From Ancylobacter tetraedralis (GTDB lineage Bacteria; Pseudomonadota; Alphaproteobacteria; Rhizobiales; Xanthobacteraceae), in contig NZ_JACICD010000010.1 in the NCBI RefSeq assembly GCF_014195655.1, positions 46,587-110,586 on the forward strand: DNA of 64,000 nt. Reading direction: 5' to 3'. Positions 45,676 through 54,307 of the stretch are shown here, piece by piece (the first letter of the stretch is position 1; every line of letters begins with the position of its first letter). A program made the translations under genes and the position numbers. The notes beneath the pieces are model-generated. The model made no database searches and was not told the DNA's origin. It saw nothing but the letters and a program-made list of their open reading frames with translations.

Positions 45676-47151
45676 ATGCACGAGCAGGACTTCGTAGCCC
45701 AAGACGGGCTGGCGCTGGCGAGGTTGCTGGAGGCGGGACAGGTAACGGCCAGCGAATTGATGGACTGCGCCATCGGGCTTGCCGAGCAGGTCCATCGGAG
45801 GCTGAACATCCTGTGCTACCCCCGTTTCGACGCGGCGCGCGAGGCCGCCGCCGGTGCGAGGCCGCACGGCACGTTCGGCGCACTTCCCTTTCTGCTGAAA
45901 GATACCGGCCTCGCCTCCACGGCGCTGCAAGGCTCCGTCGGATCGAGGCTGTTTGCCGGCATGAGATCGAGCGTCGACGCACATCTCACCACGCGCTTCC
46001 TCGCGGCGGGATTCCTGCCCTTCGCGCGCACCACCGTGCCGGAATTCTGCATGGCTCCGACCACGGAGGCGGTGCAGAACGGAGGGCCGACGCGCAATCC
46101 GTGGGATCCGGAACTGTCGGCGGGCGGCTCAAGCGGCGGGGCCGCGGTCGCCGTGGCAACCGGCGTGGTGCCGATCGCCCATGGCAGCGACGGGGGCGGC
46201 TCGATCCGCATTCCCGCCTCCTGTTGCGGCGTCTTCGGGCTCAAGCCCTCGCGCGGCCTCGTTCCCTTCGGGCCGCAACGCGGCGAAGGCTGGGCCGGGC
46301 TGGCCTCGGACGGGGTGCTGTCGCGCACGGTGCGCGACACCGCCGCGGCCCTCGACGCCATTGCGGGCATGGATCTCGGCGCGCCCTATGCGGCGCCACC
46401 CCGACCGGCGTCCTATCTGGCGGAACTGCCCCGGCCGTTCGATCGGCCGCTGCGCATCGCCCGTTGGTCGAGCGCCTTTGACGACATTGCCCTCGCCCCC
46501 GAGTGCCTGGCCGCCGTCGATGCCGCGACACGCGCGCTCGACGATCTCGGCCACGAGGTGATCGAGGCTCCCCTGCCCGATCTCGGCTTTGCCAGGTTTC
46601 TCGACGCGATGATCGATATCATGGCCGCCAGCGTCACATTGACGGTGAACGGCTATCTGCGCGCCCATCCCGAGATCGATCCGGCCCAGGCTCTGGAGCC
46701 GGCGATCTTCGACGCGCTGGAACAGGGCAAGCGGATCAGCGCCGAAACCTATGGTCTGGCGATCAATCGTTTCCACAGTATCGGCCGCAAGCTCGCCATC
46801 TACCTGAGCGACTACGATTTTATCCTGACGCCGACCTTGACGCAGCTCCCGGCCCGGCTCGGGGAGATCTCCATGGCGGACGATTTCCGCTCGTTTCGGC
46901 GGAAAGTCGGGCGGTACACCACCTTCCTGGCCATCATCAACGCGTCCGGCCAGCCCGCCGCCAGCGTGCCGCTGCACTGGACGGCGTCGGGCATTCCCGT
47001 CGGGATCCAGCTGGTCGGCCGCTTTGGCGACGAAAGCGGCGTGCTGCGCCTGTCCGCCCAGTTGGAGAGCCTCGCGCCCTGGGTCGGGCGCCTGCCCGCC
47101 CGCGCGGGTGGGGTCGCCAGGAATGAAGATATTGACGTTCTCGTACGATAA
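45676..47151 (+). CDS. Amidase signature-family hydrolase
   Basis: 491 residues with the Ser-cisSer-Lys triad region: PFLLKDTG (Lys about 74), AGGSSGGAAVAVATG (cis-Ser about 155) and DGGGSIRIPASCCG (nucleophilic Ser about 178). The family hydrolyses carboxamides, from glutaminyl-tRNA to nylon oligomers. This copy is not GatA, since GatB/C genes are absent and the context is catabolic; PTTEAVQNGGPTRNPWD resembles amidases of 6-aminohexanoate-cyclic-dimer type. It may cut an amide of the imported compound. Confidence 0.9.
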   Translation: MHEQDFVAQDGLALARLLEAGQVTASELMDCAIGLAEQVHRRLNILCYPRFDAAREAAAGARPHGTFGALPFLLKDTGLASTALQGSVGSRLFAGMRSSVDAHLTTRFLAAGFLPFARTTVPEFCMAPTTEAVQNGGPTRNPWDPELSAGGSSGGAAVAVATGVVPIAHGSDGGGSIRIPASCCGVFGLKPSRGLVPFGPQRGEGWAGLASDGVLSRTVRDTAAALDAIAGMDLGAPYAAPPRPASYLAELPRPFDRPLRIARWSSAFDDIALAPECLAAVDAATRALDDLGHEVIEAPLPDLGFARFLDAMIDIMAASVTLTVNGYLRAHPEIDPAQALEPAIFDALEQGKRISAETYGLAINRFHSIGRKLAIYLSDYDFILTPTLTQLPARLGEISMADDFRSFRRKVGRYTTFLAIINASGQPAASVPLHWTASGIPVGIQLVGRFGDESGVLRLSAQLESLAPWVGRLPARAGGVARNEDIDVLVR

Positions 47152-47234
47152 ATATACTCAATAGTACGTTTGTTGAAACCGTGCCTTCCGGCTGCGCTCG
47201 GCGTTCGGAACCGGAACATCAGGAGTGAGATCGA

Positions 47235-47714
47235 ATGAGCGACAGCCGCGCCGCCGGCATCGGGCCCAACGCCAGGTATTTCGACGATTTCGTCGTCGGC
47301 GAGGAATGGATCACCCCGCGTCGGACCATCACCGAAGCCGATCTGGTGCTGTTCTCCGGTCTCACCGGTGACTTCAACCCGATCCACACCGACGAGGAAT
47401 TCGCCAAGACCACCCCGTTCGGCGGGCGCATCTTCCATGGCCCCGCAGCCTTTGCAGTGGCCACCGGGCTTGAAAGCCGGCTCGGCATCAAGGAAGGCAC
47501 CGCCGTCGCCTTCCTTGGGATGAACTGGAACCTCAAGGCGCCGATCCGGATCGGCGACACGATCCACGTCTATCAGCGCGTGGACGGCCTGCGGCCCACG
47601 TCCAAGGGCGGCCGCGGCATCGTCACTTTCTGGGTCGAGTTGCGCAACCAGCGTGGGGAGGTCTGCCAGGACGGCGAGTGGAAGGTCATGTTCTTCTGCC
47701 GGCCGGAAGCCTGA
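47235..47714 (+). CDS. MaoC-like enoyl-CoA hydratase
   Basis: 159 residues, single hotdog domain. SGLTGDFNPIHTDEEFAKTT carries the Asp-x4-His hydratase-2 catalytic pair, and PFGGRIFHGPAAFAV the CoA-binding segment. It would hydrate an enoyl-CoA made by the acyl-CoA dehydrogenase of the same operon (49904-51085), giving a 3-hydroxyacyl-CoA. It lies 83 bp after the amidase; that gap is AT-rich and could hold a secondary promoter. Confidence 0.88.
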   Translation: MSDSRAAGIGPNARYFDDFVVGEEWITPRRTITEADLVLFSGLTGDFNPIHTDEEFAKTTPFGGRIFHGPAAFAVATGLESRLGIKEGTAVAFLGMNWNLKAPIRIGDTIHVYQRVDGLRPTSKGGRGIVTFWVELRNQRGEVCQDGEWKVMFFCRPEA

Positions 47715-47730
47715 GCGAGGAGATGGCGGC

Positions 47731-48132
47731 ATGACATCCGCGCCGATCACCGCCTTCAATCCGCCCGGCGCCAGCTGGCCGGGCCTGTCGCAGGGAACGA
47801 TGCTCAGGGGCAGCGGCATCTTCCTGCTGACCGGCCATGTCGGAGTGGACGCGCAGGGCGAGCCCGTGACCTCCTCGCTGGAGGACCAGATCGTCGCCCT
47901 GTTCGAGAACCTGAGGAACACCCTCAAAGCCGGTGGGCTTGGGTTCGAGCATGTCGGACGCCTGACCGCCTTCGTCACCGACAGCGATCCGGCGATGATC
48001 GACACGCTGCGGCGCGTGCGCGCGCGCTACCTCAACCCGGATGCGCCGCCGGCCAGCGTGCTGGTGCAGGTTGTAGCGCTCTACGATCCACGGCTCCGGA
48101 TCGAGATCGAGGCGATCGGCGTGGTTCCCTGA
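47731..48132 (+). CDS. RidA-superfamily protein lacking the catalytic arginine
   Basis: 133 residues with the chorismate-mutase-like Rid fold (GIFLLTGHVGVDAQGEPVTS, QIVALFENLRNTLKAGGLGF, RIEIEAIGVV). Archetypal RidA needs an Arg in PARSCVQV to deaminate 2-aminoacrylate; the equivalent segment here is PPASVLVQV, with Ser instead of Arg. It therefore belongs to a Rid subgroup without known imine deaminase activity, often found in catabolic clusters. A role in handling an imine or a related reactive intermediate is possible but unproved. Confidence 0.85.
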   Translation: MTSAPITAFNPPGASWPGLSQGTMLRGSGIFLLTGHVGVDAQGEPVTSSLEDQIVALFENLRNTLKAGGLGFEHVGRLTAFVTDSDPAMIDTLRRVRARYLNPDAPPASVLVQVVALYDPRLRIEIEAIGVVP

Positions 48133-48234
48133 GGCCCGCGCTGCACGGCTCATCCGTCGCCCGGACCTACCAACGTGGCACTCCAGGGCCTGACAATGCC
48201 GGTCCGAGGATTCGGCGGCTGCGGAACACACCCC

Positions 48235-49854
48235 ATGCGGAAAACCTACGACGCAGTCATCATCGGCGCGGGACATAACGGGCTCACCTGTGCCGCCTAT
48301 CTCGGCAAGGCCGGCCTCAAGGTGGTTCTCGTGGAACGCCAGCCCTTCGTCGGCGGCGCGGCGATCTCGCGCGAGATTTTCCCCGGCTACAAGGTGTCGG
48401 TGGCGTCCTACTGGATGTCGCTGCTCCAGCCGAAGATCATGCGCGACCTCGACCTGCTGAACAACGGCGTCGACGTCATCCCCGTGCCGCCGACCTTCCA
48501 ACCCTTCGACGACGGGCAGAGCGTGATCTTCTGGCCGGACCAGAAGCGCCTGCTGGAGGAAATCGAGCGCATTTCCCCCGCCGATGCGGCAGCCTATCCA
48601 GCCTATGAGGCGCATATGGAGCGGCTGGTGGGGCATATCCGCCGGCTGGTCTTCGAGACCCCGGTCGACCCCTCGACCATGACGCTCGGGGATCTCCTGA
48701 AGGCCGCGGGACTGGGCTGGCGCAACCGCGCGGCGGCACCGGACATCTACGACATCTGGGACCTGCTGACGCTGAGCGCCCATGACTTCCTCACGCGCTG
48801 GTTCGAGAGCGACAAGGTGCTCACCATCTTCGGCAGCTATGCCTCCGGCTCGGCCGGCATGCTCAGCCCGAAGAGCCCGGGTTCGGCCTATGTGTTGGCG
48901 CGCCCCTTCCTGCGCGAGAACACCACGGACATGGGCCCGGGCGGGCTGGTACGCGGCGGCATGGGCTCCATCTCCGACGCCATGCTGAAAGTGGCCACCG
49001 CGCATGGAGCCGAACTCATCACCGGCCGGACCGTCGACAAGCTGCTGGTCCGCGACGGCCGCGCCGCCGGTGTCCGGCTCGACGACGGCCGGGAGATCGC
49101 CGCCCCCGTCATCATCTCCAACGCCGGCGCCAAGGCGACCTATTTCGACATCATCGGCCCCGAGCATCTGACCGGGCAGGTCATCGGCCAGGTGCAGCGG
49201 CATCGGACCACGTCGATCGCCTTCAAGATCAACCTCGCCACCCATGCCCTGCCGCGCTGGACCGCCTACGACCAGCGCCGGCTGAATGCGCCGGATCCCG
49301 GCGGCATCGTGCTGGCCGAGAATTCCGAGGAACTGGAAGACGCCTTCCACTCCGCCCTGCAGGGCCGGATATCGCCGCGACCCTATCTGTGGATCACCAC
49401 GCCGAGCGCGTTCGACGCCACGGTCGCTCCTCCCGGCAAGCACGTCGTCCAGATCATGGGCGGGCATGTGCCCTACACGCTGGAAGGGCGGGAGTGGGAC
49501 GCCGCCGCCAAGCAGGAACTGGTCGATATCGTGCTCGCCCAGATCTGCCGCTACGCGCCCGGCTTCGACCGGGAGATAATCGATGCGCAGGTGCTGACGC
49601 CCAGGGACATCGAGGAGATGTTCGCCATGGCGGACGGCCACGTGCACCATGGCGAGATGAGCCTCGACCAGGTGTTCTTCCGCCGGCCCATCGCCCACTA
49701 CGCCGATTACCGTACGCCGGTGAAGGGCATGTACATGTGCGGCGCGGCCTGCCATCCCGGCGGCGGAGTGACCGGCGTTCCGGGCCACAATGCCGCCCGC
49801 GAGATCCTGCGCGACCTCGGCAAGAGCTTCCCCGCAGCGTCGAGCCGGCTCTGA
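48235..49854 (+). CDS. Phytoene-desaturase-like FAD oxidoreductase (PYROXD2-like)
   Basis: 539 residues: FAD motif VIIGAGHNGLTCAAYLGKAG at the N-terminus, VERQPFVGGAAISREIFPGY, and the C-terminal GMYMCGAACHPGGGVTGVPG FAD-contacting segment, as in the COG1233 family (carotenoid desaturases/PYROXD2). No carotenoid genes are nearby, so a carotenoid role is unlikely. It is cotranscribed with acyl-CoA and amine catabolic genes, and probably oxidises a C-N or C-C bond of an intermediate. The ATG at 48235 gives the normal N-terminus. Confidence 0.85.
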   Translation: MRKTYDAVIIGAGHNGLTCAAYLGKAGLKVVLVERQPFVGGAAISREIFPGYKVSVASYWMSLLQPKIMRDLDLLNNGVDVIPVPPTFQPFDDGQSVIFWPDQKRLLEEIERISPADAAAYPAYEAHMERLVGHIRRLVFETPVDPSTMTLGDLLKAAGLGWRNRAAAPDIYDIWDLLTLSAHDFLTRWFESDKVLTIFGSYASGSAGMLSPKSPGSAYVLARPFLRENTTDMGPGGLVRGGMGSISDAMLKVATAHGAELITGRTVDKLLVRDGRAAGVRLDDGREIAAPVIISNAGAKATYFDIIGPEHLTGQVIGQVQRHRTTSIAFKINLATHALPRWTAYDQRRLNAPDPGGIVLAENSEELEDAFHSALQGRISPRPYLWITTPSAFDATVAPPGKHVVQIMGGHVPYTLEGREWDAAAKQELVDIVLAQICRYAPGFDREIIDAQVLTPRDIEEMFAMADGHVHHGEMSLDQVFFRRPIAHYADYRTPVKGMYMCGAACHPGGGVTGVPGHNAAREILRDLGKSFPAASSRL

Positions 49855-49903
49855 GCCAACCGCCCCTCTCCCGCCGTTCGGACGATCAAGGACGCCGCAC
49901 ATC

Positions 49904-51085
49904 ATGCGCTACGAGAACTTCACCGACGTCGAGATCGAGATCGTGCGGACCGTCGAGCGTTTCGCCGAGGAGAAAGTCCGGCCGAAGGTCGCGGATTACG
50001 AGACGAACGGCACCGTTCCCGAGGAGCTCATCGCCGAGATGGGCGCGCTCGGCCTGTTCGGTGCCGCGGTGCCGGAGGAATATGGCGGCCTGGGGCTGCG
50101 CCTGCCCGTTTTCGCCGCCGTGTTCGAGAAGCTGAGCGCCGCCTGGACGACCATCGCGGCCTATGCCAACAGCCACGCGACCGTCGCCTATGCCATCGCC
50201 ACGCACGGTACCGAGGCGCAGAAGCGCGCCTATCTGCCGGGCCTCGCCACTGGCGAGCATCGCGGCGCGCTGTGCCTCACCGAACCCGGCAGCGGCTCGG
50301 ACCTGCAGTCGATCCGCGGGACGCTGCGCGCCGACGCGGACGGCTATCGGCTCAATGCCTCCAAGACCTATGTCACCAATGGCGCGCGGGCGAGCCTGCT
50401 GCTGACGCTCGCCCGCCACCCCGCGCAGGACGGCGAGACCAAGCCGCGCTTCAGCCTCGCTCTGGTGGAGAAGGCGTTCGGCGGCGTCCAGGTGACGTCC
50501 GCCTTCCACAAGATGGCGTTCGACCTCGTCGACACGATGCAGATCGAGATGGACGACGTCGCGGTGCCACGCGCCAACCTGCTCGGCGGCGTGGAAGGCG
50601 CCGGTTTCCGCCAGCTGATGGATTCGCTGGAGGTGGGGCGCATCGCCATCGCCATCAGCGCGGTCGGCCTCGCCGCCAACGCTCTTTCGGAAGCCAGGCG
50701 CTACGCGTCGGAGCGCATCACCTTTGGCGTCACCATCGACCACCACCAGGCCATCCAGCTCAAGCTCGCCGACATGGCGACAAAGCTCGTCGCCGCGCGG
50801 CTGATGGCGATGGAGGCGGCGTGGGAGAAGGAGACCGGTCGCCGCAGCGACATGATCGGCGCCATGGCGAAGATGTTCGCATCCGACATGGCGGTCGAAA
50901 TCGTGCAGGATGCCGTGCGCATCCATGGAGGCGCCGGCTACATCCGCGAATACACGGTCGAGCGCCTGTATCGCGAAGCTCTGCTCTACACGATCGGCGA
51001 AGGCACCAACGACATCAACCGGCTGGTGATCTTCCGCCGCATGCAGGGCGATTACGAGCGCGACTATCTGGGCCTGCCGGGCTGA
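49904..51085 (+). CDS. Acyl-CoA dehydrogenase
   Basis: 393 residues with the three ACAD domains: CLTEPGSGSDLQSI and YVTNGARA in the middle beta domain contacting FAD, FGVTIDHHQAIQLKLADM and QDAVRIHGGAGYIREY in the C-terminal helices, and the catalytic Glu in IGEGTNDINR (about 365). It removes two hydrogens from an acyl-CoA and passes electrons to ETF; two ETF pairs lie in this region (32-33 kb and 56-58 kb). It is the last gene of the plus-strand operon, facing a convergent TetR gene. Confidence 0.93.
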   Translation: MRYENFTDVEIEIVRTVERFAEEKVRPKVADYETNGTVPEELIAEMGALGLFGAAVPEEYGGLGLRLPVFAAVFEKLSAAWTTIAAYANSHATVAYAIATHGTEAQKRAYLPGLATGEHRGALCLTEPGSGSDLQSIRGTLRADADGYRLNASKTYVTNGARASLLLTLARHPAQDGETKPRFSLALVEKAFGGVQVTSAFHKMAFDLVDTMQIEMDDVAVPRANLLGGVEGAGFRQLMDSLEVGRIAIAISAVGLAANALSEARRYASERITFGVTIDHHQAIQLKLADMATKLVAARLMAMEAAWEKETGRRSDMIGAMAKMFASDMAVEIVQDAVRIHGGAGYIREYTVERLYREALLYTIGEGTNDINRLVIFRRMQGDYERDYLGLPG

Positions 51086-51115
51086 GCGGCCGCGTCGCGT
51101 GGGCGCTGAGCCGGC

Positions 51116-51724
51116 TCAGCGCTTCACGCAGCCATTCACCACGATATCGGCGAAATGGGTGGCGATTTCCTCGGGCTTCAGCGGCCCGCCCTTCTTGAAC
51201 CAGTCATGCGTCCAGTTGCACATGCCGATGATGCCGCCGACGATCAGCGGTAGCGGGATGTCCTTGAACTCACCCTGCTGCACACCGCGCGTATAAACCA
51301 CGCGGAAGCGGTCATTGTAGACGCTCTTGCGCTCATCCACGATCTTCATCTGATCGTCCGTCAGGTTGCCCTGTTCACGAAAATAGATCGCTGTCCACGA
51401 CGTCCTCTCAAGGACGTTCAGGGCGTGTTTTCGGACCATAGACCATAGCATCTCACGCGGGGTGACACCACTGGCAATGATGTCATCCATGTCATGCGCC
51501 CAAGCTTCGTTGATCTGCTCGAAAATCGTCCACAGAACTTCGTTCTTATTCTGAAAATAGTAATACACGACCGATTTTGTGTAGCCGAGGCGAGCCGCAA
51601 TTTCATCGATGGTGACGGCCCGATACCCGGCGGAGGCGAAAAGCTCCGCGGCCGCAGCGGTAATCTCTTCCTGAACATAGGCCTGCTTCTTGGCCTTCAG
51701 CTCCTCGCGAAACGACTGCTTCAT
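51116..51724 (-). CDS. TetR-family regulator
   Basis: 202 residues; the HTH region EEITAAAAELFASAGYRAVT, IDEIAARLGYTKSVVYYYFQ is canonical and the ligand domain is of the type found in acyl-CoA- or fatty-acid-responsive repressors (TetR_C_17/PaaR-like appearance). It lies convergent with the acyl-CoA dehydrogenase and divergent from the amino acid transporter. It may repress the whole catabolic cluster; the dyad at 52033-52046 is a candidate site. A CoA-thioester inducer is inference. Confidence 0.88.
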   Translation of the reverse strand: MKQSFREELKAKKQAYVQEEITAAAAELFASAGYRAVTIDEIAARLGYTKSVVYYYFQNKNEVLWTIFEQINEAWAHDMDDIIASGVTPREMLWSMVRKHALNVLERTSWTAIYFREQGNLTDDQMKIVDERKSVYNDRFRVVYTRGVQQGEFKDIPLPLIVGGIIGMCNWTHDWFKKGGPLKPEEIATHFADIVVNGCVKR

Positions 51725-52170
51725 TGAAATGCGTAAACCCCGTTTGCCCGGCCGGGCACCGCAACACACTTCGCGCCAATATAAATAATCTGACCCTCAA
51801 GTCTACTCTGCGTACTCGCGCACTTCTCGACCTCCCGCCGACCCGGCCGTTTGACGCAGCCCCCCGGGCGGGCAGAGGCGGCCGCCACCCCTCTCGCGTC
51901 GACGGCAACCGCGCTGGCGCCGCCTGCCGCCGTCACCCCGACGCCGCGGCACTTTACCTCCGGCGGACCGCTGGCCGCGCTTGTCAAGAACGACGGAGTG
52001 TGCACAAATACGGACGCGCCGGTATGTTAAAAAGACCGATTGGTCTGTCGCATGAATTGCGCTGCCGGAAATCAAGGAGGAACTGAGCGTTGCATCCGCT
52101 GGCCTCATCCAAGCTGTCGAACGCACGACGCCCTGTCGTACGTGAAGTCCATCTGGCGGGATACTGACCC
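51725..52170. promoter_or_regulatory. Divergent promoter region with a candidate TetR operator
   Basis: 446 bp without a supported gene between the TetR gene and the ABC transporter operon. An inverted repeat agacc-gatt-ggtct at 52033-52046, next to a short A/T run, resembles TetR-type operators and lies about 125 bp before the ATPase start. No other clear element is seen. Confidence 0.5.
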
Positions 52171-52968
52171 ATGTTGTCGGTCTCTCCACGGGAAGAGCGT
52201 GCCGATGCCCTCGTGTCGCGCCGCGAATACGTGCGCGTCGAAGGTCTTGGAAAGTCATTTGGCCCGCACCGTGCGCTCGACGACATCAACTTTGCGGTCA
52301 GGTCGGGCGAAGTTGTCGCCATCATCGGCCCCAGCGGCTCCGGCAAGAGCACACTGCTCCGCTGCCTCAACCAGCTGGAAACGCAGAGCGAGGGTTCCGT
52401 GACGCTGGCCGGCATCACCATTGATGCCGCGAAGCCGGCCACGCGCCAGCAACTCACCGAATTGCGGCGCTCTGCCGGAATGGTGTTCCAGTCCTTCAAC
52501 CTCTTTCCGCACATGAGCGTGCTGCGAAATGTGAGCCTGCCGCAGGAGCGGGTGCTCGGACGCAGCCGGAAGGAGGCCGACGAGCGGTCGCGCGCGCTGC
52601 TGTCGCGCGTCGGGCTGGAGGCGAAAGCCGATCAGTATCCCAACCGCTGCTCCGGCGGCCAGCAGCAGCGCATCGCTATCGCGCGCGCGCTGGCTCTCGA
52701 TCCGAAGATCATGCTGTTCGACGAGCCGACCTCGGCGCTCGATCCGGAACTGGGCCTCGAAGTGCTGGCGGTGATGCAGGAACTCGCCGAGGCCGGCATG
52801 ACGATGATCGTCGTCACGCACGAGATGCACTTTGCCGAGACCGTCTCCGACCGCATCATCATCATGGCCGACGGACGGATCATCGAGGAGGGGCCGAGCG
52901 CTGAGGTCATGCGCCGGCCCACGACCGAGCGAGCGCAACGTTTTCTCAACGCGGTGAAGAACCGATGA
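52171..52968 (+). CDS. Polar amino acid ABC transporter ATP-binding protein (GlnQ/HisP-like)
   Basis: 265 residues: Walker A GPSGSGKST, Q-loop MVFQSFNLFPH, signature RCSGGQQQRIAIARAL, Walker B IMLFDEPTSALD, H-loop VVTHEMHFAE. It lacks a TOBE extension, as expected for polar amino acid importers. An N-terminal extension of about 20 residues precedes the domain (YVRVEGLGKSFG); a later start is possible. It overlaps the first permease gene by 4 bp. Confidence 0.94.
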   Translation: MLSVSPREERADALVSRREYVRVEGLGKSFGPHRALDDINFAVRSGEVVAIIGPSGSGKSTLLRCLNQLETQSEGSVTLAGITIDAAKPATRQQLTELRRSAGMVFQSFNLFPHMSVLRNVSLPQERVLGRSRKEADERSRALLSRVGLEAKADQYPNRCSGGQQQRIAIARALALDPKIMLFDEPTSALDPELGLEVLAVMQELAEAGMTMIVVTHEMHFAETVSDRIIIMADGRIIEEGPSAEVMRRPTTERAQRFLNAVKNR

Positions 52969-53609
52969 CGCTCGACGCGGTCCTGCTCATCGCGAGCGGC
53001 ATTCCATTGACACTTGCGGTGACAGCCGGGGCCTTCGCGCTCGGCGCGGTGCTCGGCATCCCGCTGTGCGCTCTGCGGGTGTCGCGCTCGTCCACGCTGC
53101 ACCTGGCCGCCGTCGCCATCATCATGCTGCTCCGGTCGATCCCGCCTATCGTCTGGCTGTTCCTGCTCTATTTCGGCATCGGCTCGGGCTTTCTCCGGGT
53201 CGGCCCGGTCGAGGCCTCCGTGGCAGCGCTCGGGCTGATCACCGCCGCCAACATGGCGGAGATCTATCGGGGCGCCCTGCGCGGCGTTCACTCGGGCCAA
53301 TGGGAGGCCTCCACCGCCCTCGGCATGAAGCCGTGGGCGCGCTTCCGCGACGTCCTCGCGCCACAGATATGCCGGATGGCGCTTCCGTCCTCCGTGACGT
53401 TCTTCATCGGGCTCCTCAAGGATTCGGCCATCGCCTCGACCATTGGCGTCGGCGAGATCGCGTTCCAGGCCAACTACATCTCCCGGCGGACCTTCGAGGG
53501 GCTCGAGGTCTTCGCCGTCGCGGGCCTTGTCTACATTCTCATCAGCCTGCCGATCGCCGCGATGTCCCGCCAACTGGACAGCCGCCTGAGGGAGCGCGTG
53601 GCGCAATGA
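52965..53609 (+). CDS. Polar amino acid ABC transporter permease (HisM/GlnP-like), first
   Basis: 214 residues, about five membrane helices, with IYRGALRGVHSGQWEASTAL and the EAA loop GMKPWARFRDVLAPQ typical of HisMQ permeases. Its start overlaps the ATPase stop and its stop overlaps the next permease start (ATGA), so the transporter is one coupled operon. Confidence 0.92.
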   Translation: MTLDAVLLIASGIPLTLAVTAGAFALGAVLGIPLCALRVSRSSTLHLAAVAIIMLLRSIPPIVWLFLLYFGIGSGFLRVGPVEASVAALGLITAANMAEIYRGALRGVHSGQWEASTALGMKPWARFRDVLAPQICRMALPSSVTFFIGLLKDSAIASTIGVGEIAFQANYISRRTFEGLEVFAVAGLVYILISLPIAAMSRQLDSRLRERVAQ

Positions 53610-54265
53610 TCGATCTGCTCGACTTCTGGCGCGATTCCGTACCGCAGTTGCTGGACGGGCTGGAGGTGACCCTCCGGATAACCGGCGTAGCGCTGGCCCT
53701 GGGGATTCCGCTGGGGCTGGCGCTCGCCCTGGGCGTGCAGTCGCCTACCTCGTCGATCCGCTACCCCTCCCTGGCGATCGTCGAGATCGGGCGGGGGGCG
53801 CCGGCGCTGATCCTCCTCCAGTTCGCCTATTTCGGCCTGCCATCCGCCGGCCTCAGCCTTTCTTCCTTCGCGGCCGCGTCGATGGCGCTGGCCTGGACGA
53901 CCGGCGCCTATACCAGCGAGATCATCCGCGCAGGGTTGCAGGCGGTCCCGCGCGGGCAACGCGAGGCGGCGGTCGCCGTCGGCATGACCCATATCGACGG
54001 ACTGCGCTTCGTCATCGTGCCGCAAGCGATGCGCATAGCCGCGCCGGCGCTGCTCGGCTTTGCCGTTCTCATGTTGCAGGCCTCCTCGCTCTGCTTCGCC
54101 ATCGCTTTGCCTGAACTGCTGTCGCAGGCCTACATCATCGGAACGAATACATTCCGATACATGCCGATCCTGTGTCTCGCAGGAGCTCTGTACGCTGCCA
54201 TCTGCATTCCCGCGTCGCTTGCGGTGGCTTCAATTGAGCGAGAACTAAGCCGGCACACCGCCTAG
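53606..54265 (+). CDS. Polar amino acid ABC transporter permease (HisQ/GlnP-like), second
   Basis: 219 residues, about five membrane helices (VTLRITGVALALGIPLGLAL first) and the EAA loop SEIIRAGLQAVPRGQREAAV...GMTHIDGLRFVIVPQ. It pairs with the preceding permease to form the channel for the solute bound by the next gene product. Confidence 0.92.
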   Translation: MIDLLDFWRDSVPQLLDGLEVTLRITGVALALGIPLGLALALGVQSPTSSIRYPSLAIVEIGRGAPALILLQFAYFGLPSAGLSLSSFAAASMALAWTTGAYTSEIIRAGLQAVPRGQREAAVAVGMTHIDGLRFVIVPQAMRIAAPALLGFAVLMLQASSLCFAIALPELLSQAYIIGTNTFRYMPILCLAGALYAAICIPASLAVASIERELSRHTA

Positions 54266-54307
54266 ACCAAAAACACAACAGAGATCGACCTAAAGGGGAA
54301 CTTCACC

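Noticed and set aside
43945..45984. 679-codon minus-strand frame opposite the acyl-CoA synthetase
   Set aside because: Antisense shadow of a gene with complete adenylation motifs.
47686..49905. 739-codon minus-strand frame opposite the Rid and PYROXD2-like genes
   Set aside because: Same reasoning; no motif or ribosome site.
44140..51085. PEG-degradation (peg) operon identity because of GMC, aldehyde dehydrogenase and CoA ligase
   Set aside because: The enzyme trio is similar, but the polyamine-type ABC importer, amidase, MaoC, Rid and ETF genes do not fit the known peg operons; the substrate is left open.
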